Part shown: piece after piece, positions 44,907 to 54,891 of the stretch
Layout: the number at the start of each line of letters is the position of its first letter
How positions within the stretch are numbered: position 1 is the first letter of the stretch
Source: Diplodia intermedia
Lineage: Eukaryota; Ascomycota; Dothideomycetes; Botryosphaeriales; Botryosphaeriaceae
Assembly: GCA_021495925.1 (NCBI GenBank)
Contig: JAKEKT010000002.1
Span: forward strand, 682,001-746,000
Length of the DNA: 64,000 nt
Direction of reading: 5' to 3'
Notes under the pieces: model-generated
Seen by the model: only the letters and a program-made list of their open reading frames with translations
Database searches by the model: none
Told to the model about the DNA's origin: nothing
Program-made: the position numbers and the translations under genes

Positions 44907-45771
44907 CCTTCGTAAAGGTCTTTGTCGCCCGGATGTCTCTGTGGACAGCCCAGCACGAGTCGTTGTAGTTTCCGAGTCACACGAAAGGCGCCCTCCTGAG
45001 GCTATCGTGATCGAAATGCCACACCTTTAGGCTGGCTCAGTATCTGTAGGTGAGGAATCCCGAACAGCTCTTATCGCATGCCCGATTACCTGCCCCGCAA
45101 GGTCAGCCGAAATACACGTGACTTTCACCCACTCTTGGCGAGGTGAGGTGATCGAATGAACCTACCACAGCATCAGTTAGGCAAAAATTGAACCTCGACT
45201 TCACTTCATCTGCTGCGGTCCTGGATGAAGTGATAGTGGGGATCGAAAGTGCCAATCCGCCGTCAGAACATGTCCGCTGCGGTTACCTTGAGCCGGTGTG
45301 AAGAAAACGGGAATTTCGGACTTGTCTCAAACACCCTCTTCGCGCTTAGAAGTGACGTAGTATACTGTTCTTAATTGATGACCTTGCTATAACTGACAGC
45401 TTACTCGCCGGCTTGATCTCGTCTCGCGGGCAAAGGCAGGTCAAGGTCCCACTTTTGGTATCCATCCGGTACAACGGGTGCTGAGATGAGCCTCCGTCCT
45501 TGTAATCCTCTCACCGTGTCTCCGTTATGCGGAAAATTGGTCTGAATAAGGACGGTCACTCGGCGGGATGTGTTGGTCAATGATGAAGTCACGATCAAAT
45601 CTCTTCTCGAAGCAAAGTCAATTACATACAACTCGGAGAATTTTCTATTGAATTTGTGTCTCTATCTCAAATCCGTCTGTGGATCGCCTGTTGAAGCAAA
45701 TAAGAGAATAAGAAAGCAGACGAAATCCCGATAAGACGGACGGCCAGAGTGGAGTTGTAGGGTAGGGGGTC
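44907..45771. other. Oxygenase promoter region and 3' flank of the secreted-protein gene
   Basis: 865 bp between two minus-strand genes. It is AT-richer than coding DNA and shows no supported gene or RNA. Confidence 0.45.
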
Positions 45772-46533
45772 TCAGCCGCAGAGGGTGAACTGGACGACAC
45801 CATCCAAACCAGCACTGCATTCGAGTGGGTGCGAACACTGGGGGTCGTTGTTCATCGGCGGGCATGTCTTTTCAGAAGTGTACCGCGCCTTCGGATCGTC
45901 GTATGAGCGAGCGTGACCGGGCTGCCATTCGTAAAGGCAGGGATCGGGGCTGGGCTCGCAGGACAGGGTGGAGCCTGCTCCATCGTTCAAGGAGTTGCAG
46001 TCGGATGGGTCAAGAAGCTGTCCATTCACGAGTATTTCTGCGCGACGGGCTACGTCGGCAAAGGGAGTTCCATCCACGACGGAGAGATCTAAGGACAGCC
46101 AGTGGACGTTCGGGTCCAGGTAGAAGTAGGGTGTGTACTCCACCTGGTAGACGTGGCCGGTGGAGAAACTCGGGTCCTCTTCCCTTTGCAGTTTGATGGT
46201 GACTCCGTGAGCGTGGTCTGCGGCATCCGGATCACCTTCACCATTGCCATAGATGGGCATGAAGGCAGCGTCGTAGGTACCACCACCGGCGGGCACCTTC
46301 ACCATCTGAGAGTCGAAACCGGCACCGTCATAGTCAGCCTGTCGGGTGGTCTTGGCCCAGACATCGAAGTCGCAATGATTGACAACGTGACCCGACCAAT
46401 CGGCAGACACGAGGCTCACGAGAACGGCCAGAAGGATGAGGACTGTGCGGCCGACAGATCAGTAGCATCTGTGACTTGCAACGAGGGTAAAGATCTGAGG
46501 AGCAGTACAAGTGAGGTTGTTGAACTTCATCAT
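45772..46533 (-). CDS. Small secreted eight-cysteine protein (BYS1/thaumatin-like type)
   Basis: Model (complement): 46509..46533, 45772..46442; 231 residues. The first exon codes only MMKFNNLT plus one base; the 66-nt intron (GTACTG, branch ACTGAT, acceptor CAG) lies inside the signal peptide and joins to FLILLAVLVSLVSA, with likely cleavage before DWSG. The mature protein has eight cysteines (HCDF, DCNS, SCEP, PCLY, TCPP, QCSH, ECSA, LCG), enough for four disulfides. The start GHVVNHCDFDVWAK and GGTYDAAF resemble the BYS1/thaumatin-like antigenic proteins of fungi; a functional role is not known, and an effector or wall-associated role is speculation. A TATA box lies 139 bp upstream. Without the intron no in-frame ATG precedes the hydrophobic segment. 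Confidence 0.75.
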
Positions 46534-48360
46534 GAAATAAGCAGAGGCGTGTGTATGAATGAACCGAGAATGAAACGGATGTTGGTGAGAGCGCGGGTTG
46601 CCGGATCGAATCTTGAGTGGTGGATGTAGAGGAAGAGGAAGAAGAGCAGGGTGGACGGAAGATCTGAGGGCTTATATAGGTGGGCCAGCAGTCGGAAGGG
46701 TGTCGGCCCGGTGGGGGAAGTTGACCAGGCAGCAGGACAGCTTTATGCAGGGCACGTGTCTGGGCGGTAAATATTGACACCTTGATGTCTTATGCAAGGT
46801 CCCATGGCTCAGGTGTCGATTCATCCAGTTCGGTGTTTAGGTCCACGCTCTTCCACTGCCAGATGTAGTCACGGCACGCCATCACTTGAAGGATGGCTTG
46901 GGATGTTGGATTGAATCGCCAATAGTGGATGTATTCAGCTATCTAGAATCCTTTTGTAGCCTTGGACGTTGTTTGCTTGTTGCCTGATTCAAGTTTGCCT
47001 GTTTGTGCACGGGTTAGGTTTCAGCACTAGATAGCAATTCAAATTCGCAGTTTGTAAAGTCACCTCCCCGCTCGACGATGCGTTTTGTTACGCGGAGATA
47101 ATACCCACTCGTTTGTGTGAAGAAACGGTAGACACAGTCGTGAGATAGAGCAATCACCTCCATCCAAACCGGTGATTAATTTCTACTGGAAGGCACATCC
47201 ACCGCGTTTTGCTCATCCCAGAAGAGCCCTCCTCGTATTAATTTGATGTGGCAGACTGGAGCGAGCAACCATCGTCATTCAAAGGAAGCACCACCTCATA
47301 TATAAAGAGGCGTTATGGCTTTGATAAAAGCGTCACAAAAGCCGCAGCCCCGAGAATCCTTGGACAATACTGGGATTGGGTCTGGATGGCTTCTCCCATG
47401 CTGCAGAAGATCTATAGTGACTACGGGGGCCGATGCCATCGTAGTGATCAATACTGGAGTCTCGGTCCCCAGCCCGATGATCAGCAAGCCGTAGTGACAC
47501 TTGGCATGACGTGTCCGCGCTGACGTCCCAGATCAGGGGGTAGGCGGATCAACTCGTGGCGGTGCTGCACCTTGGATTGCCGCCCTGTCGCATGTGGCTA
47601 CCGCTGGACAGGAGTATGTATGTACATACAGTTAGTGGATGTTCGTGCTCGTTCGCGGCGACAACGTTAGCGAGAGTGTAGCGCAAGGATGACCGGGGAG
47701 GCTGGTGCAAAACCTGGCGCAGGCCCCAGGAGCCGGCCCGTCGGGAGGAGTCAGGATGGGGGTGGGAATGAGCCGCAAGGCCGTGGAGCTTGAATGACGA
47801 GGCGCAGCCATGGGTGAGACGGCCACATGCATGCGGTCGCACAGGCTCGAGCAAGCGGAACACGCGGGGATGGATGGCGCAGGCACGAGCAGCGACCGAC
47901 AGCCGGCGACAGGCTTTGCGTGCGTGCAGCAGCTGGGGCGGTGGTGAAGCATTGCGGGGAGCAGGGCAGGGCCGGGCAGGGTAGAGTGAGGAGTGGGAGT
48001 GGAGCTGGCTGCCGGATGACGAACGTCGGGCAGCGCGGAAGTGCAAGCAGGCAGCGATTGGGCCCGGCCTGAGGCCAGGTGCAACATCAACCCCATCCTC
48101 CTCCGGCGAGAAGCTGCTCCCTCCCGTGTCGCGAGTCTGCATCCAGCTCCGGCTCCAGCTCCAGCCCCCAGCCGCACTGCCCCGTCCGCGCCGTCCAAGC
48201 CTCCCGCGCCGCCGGCCACCGCGCGCCCGCCGCCCGAAGCTCGCACATCCCGCGGCCTCCCTACGCCTGCATTCCGCACCACCGCGAGCCCGAACCCGCT
48301 CCCTGAGCACCGCCAATCCGCTCCCGCTGCCGCCGGCCGCGCCGCCTCCGCTGTTCCCAA
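46534..48360. other. Divergent region between the secreted-protein gene and SLA1
   Basis: 1.8 kb between opposing start codons. The left part (46540-47250) is AT-richer and includes the TATA box; the right part (47600-48360) is GC-rich and ends in a C-rich leader before the SLA1 ATG. A long minus-strand frame here overlaps SLA1 exon 1 and has no motif. No additional gene supported. Confidence 0.45.
46672..46678 (-). promoter_or_regulatory. TATA box of the secreted eight-cysteine protein gene
   Basis: Reading the minus strand, TATATAA occurs 139 bp upstream of the ATG at 46533, consistent with a conditionally expressed gene. Confidence 0.5.
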
Positions 48361-51300
48361 ATGGCCTTCGTCGGAGTCTACCGCGCCGTCTACGACTACG
48401 CGCCGCAGAGTGAGGGCGAGCTGGAAATCAAGGATGGCGACCTGCTGTTCGTCCTGGAAAAGGACTCGGACGACGACTGGTGGAAGGCCAAGAAGAAGGC
48501 TGCCACCGACGATGAGGAGGAGCCCGAGGGCCTGATACCGAACAACTACGTTGAAGAGGTGAGTGGAAGAGGGCGCTCGAATTGGCTCCGTCACGGCCTC
48601 AGGACGCGCTGCCAGCCATTGTCAAGCCCGCCGTCGGCTGACGTACAGGAAACCACAGGCCCAGCCCCTCGCTCGCGCAAAAGCCCTCTACGACTACACC
48701 CGTCAGACCGACGAGGAGCTGTCCTTCACCGAGGATGCCGTCCTCGACGTCTACGACACCACCGACCCCGACTGGTCCTTGGTTGGCCTGAAGGGCGAGT
48801 TTGGCTTCGCCCCCGCAAATTACATTGAGATCACAGAGGCCCTCGAGGCTGAGGAGCACGCCCCGCCGCCGCCTGCGCGCCCTCGCATCCCCGACCCAGA
48901 GCCCGAGGACGAGGAGCCTGCTGCCCCGACTCCTCCGTCTCCCGCTGCTGCCACTGAGAGCCCCGCGGCTGCCCTCGCCGGCCTCATCCAACAAAAGACC
49001 GGCCAAGCGCAGGCCGCAGCCCCCCAGCGCACGGTTGTCTCCCCTCCCCCGGCCATTAGCCTGCCGCCGCGCCAGCCCCAGTACACCCCCGAGGAGTCCG
49101 ACGAGGAGCCTCCTGCTCCCAGATTACCCACGAGACCCATCTCCCAGGTCTCCTCGCAGCCATCGCCCATCCCAACCCCGACCTTCCCCAACCGCGAGTC
49201 ATCAAGCCGCTCCCCGCCCGGCGGCGTCATGCCCTCGCCACCCTTTAACCGAGCAACCCAGCCCCGCGTCGAGTGGGACGACGATGTGATCAAGAAAGAT
49301 GTCAAGGTGCCGCAAGGCTACCACCTGTACAACATCCACGAAATGGTTTCGCACATGGGCAAGAGCAAGAAGATGCCAATGACTCTGGGCATCAACATTC
49401 CCAAAGGCCTGATTATGATAGCTCCGGAGAAGTCCAAGGATGGCCCTCAACGGGAGTGGACTGCCGAAAAGCTGACGCACTATTCGATCGAGGGAAAGCA
49501 CGTTTTCATGGATCTTGTCAGGCCGAGCAAGAGCGTGGATTTCCATGCCGGCGCGAAAGACACTGCCACGGAGATCGTCGCCATGCTGGGAGAGCTGGCT
49601 GGCGCAGCAAGGGGCGAGGGTCTACGTGAAGTCCTCGCTGCGGCCTCCGGTGGCAGCGGTCAAAAGAAGGGCAACATTCTTTACGAGTTCATGGCTCAGG
49701 GAGACGACGAGGTCACGGTCGCCGAGGGTGACGAGGTCATCGTCCTTGACGACCAAAAGAGCGAAGAGTGGTGGATGGTACGACGATTGAAGAACGGCAA
49801 GGAGGGTGTTGTGCCCGCCAGTTACGTCGAGATCACCGGCTACCTCGCATCTAGGGAAGACCCCGGCGTTCTCCAGGCCAGATCGACGGTGGAGCAGAAC
49901 CGGCTGGACGAGGAGCGCATGGCAAAGGAGATGATGAAGAAGAAGAGAGAAAGCGAAATGCGTGCGGCAGAGGTAGGCCCTGGATTGTCTTTGCCACGGC
50001 GTTCTAGCAGTTTGTTGCATGGAGATAATAACGTGAAACGCTCAACACAGAAAAGCAAACGCGACAGCTCGGCCTCCAGATCATCAACGGCTAAACCGAG
50101 TGAGTATACCCCTAGTCATCAGCGGTCTCTTTCACAGGCCAGATACCAACGTTATAAACGTGCAGAGCCCGACCCCGGGAAGACTCGCACCTGGACCGAC
50201 CGCACTGGGTCGTTCAAGGTCGAAGCCGAGTTTATTGGCTTGAAGGATGGCAAGATCCATCTCCACAAGCTCAATGGTGTCAAGATTGCGGTGCCAGTTC
50301 CCAAGATGTCTGTCGAAGACCTCGAGTACGTCGAAAGGGCGACCGGTGTGTCCTTGGACGAGGACAAGCCGCTGTCGGATATTAAGCGGCGGAACACGAC
50401 AAGGGACGCTCGACAGAACCGGTCCTCGTCTGCCCCACGGGCGGGTATCACGATTGGTGTCCCGGAGTCGACTTACGATTGGTTCCAGTTCTTTCTCGAC
50501 TGCGGTGTTAACCCACAGATTTGCGAGCGGTATGCACAGTCATTCGCGAAGGACCAGATGGGCGAGGAAAATCTGCCTGATATCTCGGAGAAGCTTCTCA
50601 GGACTCTGGGGTTGAAGGAGGGCGATATTCTGCGTGTCATGAGGTTTTTGGATACCAAATACGGCCGTACAGGTGAGAATCAGAAGCGGAGCGTCAGTTT
50701 CGGTGATGCCCCCGAGGATGCCAATGGTGGTCTTTTTGCAGGTCCTGGCGGAGCGCTCAAGAACAACACCCGGAAGGGTCGTCCGGCACCGGCCGTGCAG
50801 ACGAACGACGTTATCGACCCCGAGGCGCTCAAGGCGAAGACGGCGGACGGCGTGAAGAACGACGCTACAGGCGCTTCACCCGGATCGGCTACGGAGAAGA
50901 CGCCGGGTGGCTTCGACGACAACGCGTGGGAAGTCAAGCCATCCAAGCAGCCGGCGACAACGGCTTCGAGCGAAGCCGCTGCCACTGCCGCGGCCCCTGC
51001 CCCCGCTCCTCCCACAGGCGCCATGGCCGAACTTTCAATCCTTTCTCCTCCGTTAGAACCGACGCCTGCACCGCCGCCGGCAACCACCGCTCCTGCCCCG
51101 GCCCCGGCTCCCGCGCCTGCTCAGGCACCCCAGCCCACTGGCCCTCAAGGTGCAACTCCTGGTCTGTTCGAGCAGGTTGCAAACCTGCCTCAAGCACCGC
51201 CCAGGGCACGTCCGCAAGCACCGCAGCAGACCGGCGCGAACGCGCTCATTGCCCCTCCGCCGCAGCGGTCGTCGTCGGCGCCCCAAAACTACAACCAGTT

Positions 51301-52047
51301 CGGCCCTCCCCAACCAATCCAGCCGCAGATGACCGGCATGCCCGCTCCGCCGGGTCAAAGCCTGCAGGATCTCCAGAACCAGCAGCGTATGCAGCAGTTT
51401 CAACAGCAGCAGATGGCCATGCAACCCCAGCCTACCGGTTTCATGCAGCCTCAACAGACCGGGTTCCCTGGCCAGTTTGGCCAGCAGGGTCCTATGATGC
51501 CGCAGCAGACAGGCTTCATGCAGCCTCAGCCCACCGGCTTCCCGGGCCAATTTGGCCAGGGCGCGCAGATGGGCAACCAGTTTGGCTCGCCATTCGCGGA
51601 TCCCACCCCTCGCCCGAACTCTTTCGCGCCTAGCATGCCGATGCAGCCTCAACCCACCGGCTTTGGCCAGCCTGGAGGCTTCCAACCGCAACCTCTCCAG
51701 CCGCAAGCTACCGGCATCAACGCCTTCCTCCCGCCTGCCCTTGCTCCCCAGCGCACCGGCGCCCTCAACGGATTTGGAAACAACCACAACAGCTTCCAGG
51801 CCCCGCCCGTTCCGCCAATCCCGCAACAGCAGACCGCCGCACCTCTCACCCCACAGAAGACGGGTCCGCCGCCACCGGTCAGGTTCGGCGTTAACCCGTC
51901 GGCGAAGAAATTGGCAGCTCAGCCCACCGGCAGGAGGGCGAACTTGAGTCAAGCTAGTAAGTTACATTTCCCCTCTTCAACGTGTACGGCTTTTACGCGG
52001 TGTCTAAGTGTATGTTTGTAGCTCCCGACAACCCGTTCGGGTTCTAA
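48361..52047 (+). CDS. SLA1: Actin cytoskeleton-regulatory endocytic adaptor Sla1
   Basis: Cortical patch protein linking endocytic cargo to actin assembly. Model: 48361..48558, 48659..50099, 50166..51956, 52022..52047; 1151 residues. SH3-1 is at 1-66 (AVYDYAPQ), SH3-2 at about 71-125 (ALYDYTRQTDEELSF) and SH3-3 at about 405-465 (ILYEFMAQGDDEVTV). SHD1, the NPFxD-cargo domain, begins at about 556 (RTWTDRTGSFKVEAEF); SHD2, a SAM-like clathrin-binding helix bundle, begins at about 648 (DWFQFFLDCGV). The C-terminal region is Gln/Pro-rich with over fifteen QPTG/QQTG units, matching the LxxQxTG Prk1/Ark1 kinase motif. The last exon ends TPDNPFGF. The first acceptor was set at CCACAG because the CAG 11 nt earlier breaks frame. 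The intron 50100-50165 is 66 nt, in frame and stop-free, so it could be retained (1173 residues). Confidence 0.94.
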
Positions 52048-53171
52048 GTGTCTCGAGGCTGTGGCTTTTTACTATGGGACTTTGTCACGATGGCGTCATG
52101 ACACGAATTGCGTGCGTTCTTCGTGGTTCGTAGCGAGCGCCAAGGTGAGCTGGAGGCTTTTTGTTGGAGAGGGAAAGGCTGTGCTGGAGCTCGGGGGGCC
52201 TTTCAGTGTGGTCGTGGTGGTTGTTGTTATTGTTGTTGTACATAAAGTAGCTTTTCCCTCACTGTTTCTTATTCTTTCGTTTATACAGTGTTGGTTACTC
52301 TCTCCTGGCAGATGGGGGTAAGGGAAGAAGGGCATAGGGGGTGAAGACAGGGGAAAGGGATCTATATGGAAACTCGGCGCTAATGTATAGCCTTGTGTGT
52401 TACTCGGTGTTGACGTTTTCGTTAGCTGTGGCTTGATTTGGAGCCCGTCGTCTTAAGCTGTTAGTGATGCGTTGCTGCATGCTCTCTTTTTTGCGCGATG
52501 TGAGAGGTTGTATCCATGGTCCTGGTCATTGATTGGACTTCCCGATTCGTGCATGCCTGAGCAGCAACATCTCCCTTTTGGCTTATTGCCGCCATTCCGA
52601 CTCGGATACTGTGATGCTCGATAGCATTGAATGGTGCTCTTAGAGGTTGGGCTTCTCTTGTTGGCACTGAGATCGCCATTGTCAGATACCCTCGGCAGCC
52701 TTGGGCTTCAAATTCGTATTATCAGCTCTCGCAGGGATTTTTACTGCCAAGAAACGACATTGTGACGTTCAGCATTATTGATACAGCACGCAAACCGCTA
52801 GGAGCTCTGGCTTCAATTAATGTGAACAACCTCCCAAGCCTTCAAGTAAGTAGTTGCCTCTAGAAAATAGATGTGTAATTGAATGTGTCTTGTGCTGGGC
52901 AGTGCATCAGATTGGACACGGGGTTGAATCTGCTGGCATCCCTGTCAGTAATCCACCAGCTTGTGCCCGGACTGTCCAATCAGCTACAGTCAGGGGGTTC
53001 GCTTCTTAGCCTCAAGATTCACGTCATTTGGCGAATATCAAGTCAAATCATGTGCAATTCGCTCCAATATATCTACAAGAATGACAAATCCGCAATGGGT
53101 ATCACAATCCGCTATACGGCCCCCCGATCTTTACATATCAACATCTGAACGGTCCCATCCATCGTAACTTT
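52048..53171. other. Convergent 3' flanks of SLA1 and the pirin gene
   Basis: 1.1 kb between two convergent stop codons. It contains a TTG-rich microsatellite-like tract at about 52208-52240 in the probable SLA1 3' untranslated region. Short frames only; no RNA gene recognised. Confidence 0.5.
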
Positions 53172-54347
53172 TTACATCATGCTCTTTCCAATCTCGCTCT
53201 GCCAGTCCTTGGCCCTCTCGAATCCGTTGGTGTGGGTGCTGTAGTCCATCATGGCCTGGTAGACCTCCTCCTGGCTGTTGACGACGAAGGGGCCGTACTG
53301 CACGACCTTCTGGTCCAAGGGCAGGCCGGCGACGATGATGAAGCGAGCCTCCTCGGCGGCATCGGCGGCGACGGAGGCGACAACGCCGTCGCCCTGCTGC
53401 TCGAAGACGACGTTGTGGTAGGGGCCGACGGGGGCCGACTCCTTGTCGAGGACGGCGTCGGACAGGCCCTCGGCCGAGTCGACGGCGCCGTTGAGGAAGC
53501 GGGCGGTGCCGGACAGGGTGTAGGCGAAGGCGTTGAAGCCCCTGGGCAGGGCCTGGACGAGGCGGCCGCCGGGCCGGACGGCGACGTCGAGCAGCCAGAC
53601 GGGGGTGTAGGCGAGCTCCTGGACGCTGTCGACGCCGTGGCTCCGGCCGGAGATGACCTTGACGTGGACCTTGGCGTCGTCGACGTCGACGGAGGGGATC
53701 TCGGAGGCGCGCAGGTCGCGGTAGCGCGGCTCGCACGCCTTGAGCTTCGCGGGCAGGTCGACCCACAGCTGCAGGCCGACGTTGGGCGAGCCGTCGGGGT
53801 TCTGGCGGGGCATCTCGGCGTGCATGATGCCGCGGCCGGCCGTCATGAACTGCAGGTCGCCCGCGTGGATGGTGCCGCGGTTGCCGGCAAAGTCCTCGTG
53901 GTCGACGCCGCCCTGCAGCAGGTAGGTGATGGTCTCCTGGCCGCGGTGGGGGTGGTCGGGGAAGCCGGCGCCGGGCGAGATGGTGAAGTGGTCGAGCATC
54001 AGGAAGGGCGAGAAGTTGCGCAGCTTGGGGGTGCCGATGCTGCGGCGCACGCGGGCCCCGGCGCCCTCGGCCTGCTCGCGGGCCAGGAAGAAGTTGGCGA
54101 TCTTGCGGGGCTGCATGTTGGTCGCGTCCTTGCTGAGGGCGGGGTCCTCGGGCGGGACGACGGGCAGGCCGGGGAAGGCGTGGGAGGTGGACATGATGTT
54201 TGGTGCGCGCGGCTTGGCGAAGGGCTTGATGCGCTGGAAAAGGGCGGCCGTTGTGGACTTGATGGTGGCGGTGTCGGTGTCGAGTTGGTGGTAGCAGAGG
54301 GCGATTGCTGCGAGGCAGACGACGATGCTTGAGAGTAGCAAGCGCAT
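53172..54347 (-). CDS. Pirin-family cupin protein with N-terminal hydrophobic extension
   Basis: One open frame of 391 codons. The core is a bicupin: metal ligands His132 and His134 (DHPHRGQET), His176 and Glu178 (GRGIMHAEMP), the iron site of human pirin. The second cupin follows (RGFNAFAYTLSG, GPFVVNSQEEVYQAM). Before it stands a segment of about 50 residues starting MRLLLSSIVVCLAAIALC, a hydrophobic signal or anchor, and then a basic linker. A second Met at residue 52 (MSTSHAFPG) would give the usual soluble pirin. Pirins act as redox-sensing cofactors or quercetin dioxygenases. With the long form the protein would go to the secretory route or a membrane, which is unusual; both starts remain possible. 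Codon bias is very strong toward C/G, so a long open frame also appears on the opposite strand. Confidence 0.92.
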   Translation of the reverse strand: MRLLLSSIVVCLAAIALCYHQLDTDTATIKSTTAALFQRIKPFAKPRAPNIMSTSHAFPGLPVVPPEDPALSKDATNMQPRKIANFFLAREQAEGAGARVRRSIGTPKLRNFSPFLMLDHFTISPGAGFPDHPHRGQETITYLLQGGVDHEDFAGNRGTIHAGDLQFMTAGRGIMHAEMPRQNPDGSPNVGLQLWVDLPAKLKACEPRYRDLRASEIPSVDVDDAKVHVKVISGRSHGVDSVQELAYTPVWLLDVAVRPGGRLVQALPRGFNAFAYTLSGTARFLNGAVDSAEGLSDAVLDKESAPVGPYHNVVFEQQGDGVVASVAADAAEEARFIIVAGLPLDQKVVQYGPFVVNSQEEVYQAMMDYSTHTNGFERAKDWQSEIGKSMM

Positions 54348-54891
54348 GGATGTGGGAGAGAGCGGTAGGATTTATAGGAGCAGCAGAAGAAGACGATGGA
54401 AAGGTCGCAATAGCGGCGGGGTATTTGTGAGGAGCGCCATGGGCCCTGCGTAATGCTTTGTGATTGATTAGCAGAGCTGTGGCGTGGCCGGGGAGGAAGC
54501 CACAGATGACCAAGCCATTGCAAATCAGCGCCCGCCAATCAGCGCCGCCCGGAAACAAAGCGCCCCGTCGGATCGGATTAAACCCTCAACACCACGCCTC
54601 CCTTTTCTTAGGAGAGTGTCGAGACTCTTCGCAATTCACGGCAAACTCAGATGGATCAAATTCAAAATGATTAAAACTCCTGTCTCATTCCTCTTTCTCC
54701 ACTACGTAGAAAAGAAAAGGCCGTCAAGCCACCATCAAATGTTCCCCAAACCACCACCCCTGACAAAATATCGTCCCCGAAAAAAGAAACAAAAGTAGAA
54801 CGTCTAGTAATCCGTTAAAGCCATCATCTCTTCCCCTCTGTTTTCGAAATTATCCTCTCGTGCATGGTGAACACTCTCCCCTTTGAAGTGC
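54348..54891. other. Pirin upstream region and 3' flank of the serine-rich protein gene
   Basis: 54348-54600 is the pirin promoter side; 54640-54890 is A-rich and likely the 3' untranslated region of the serine-rich protein gene that stops at 54892. No gene supported. Confidence 0.5.

Noticed and set aside
47632..48594. 320-codon minus-strand frame overlapping SLA1 exon 1
   Set aside because: Part of it is the exact complement of the first SH3 domain of SLA1; the rest is low-complexity.
53232..54332. 366-codon plus-strand frame opposite pirin
   Set aside because: Antisense to the pirin catalytic core; its Val/Gly/Asp-rich product arises from GC3 bias.
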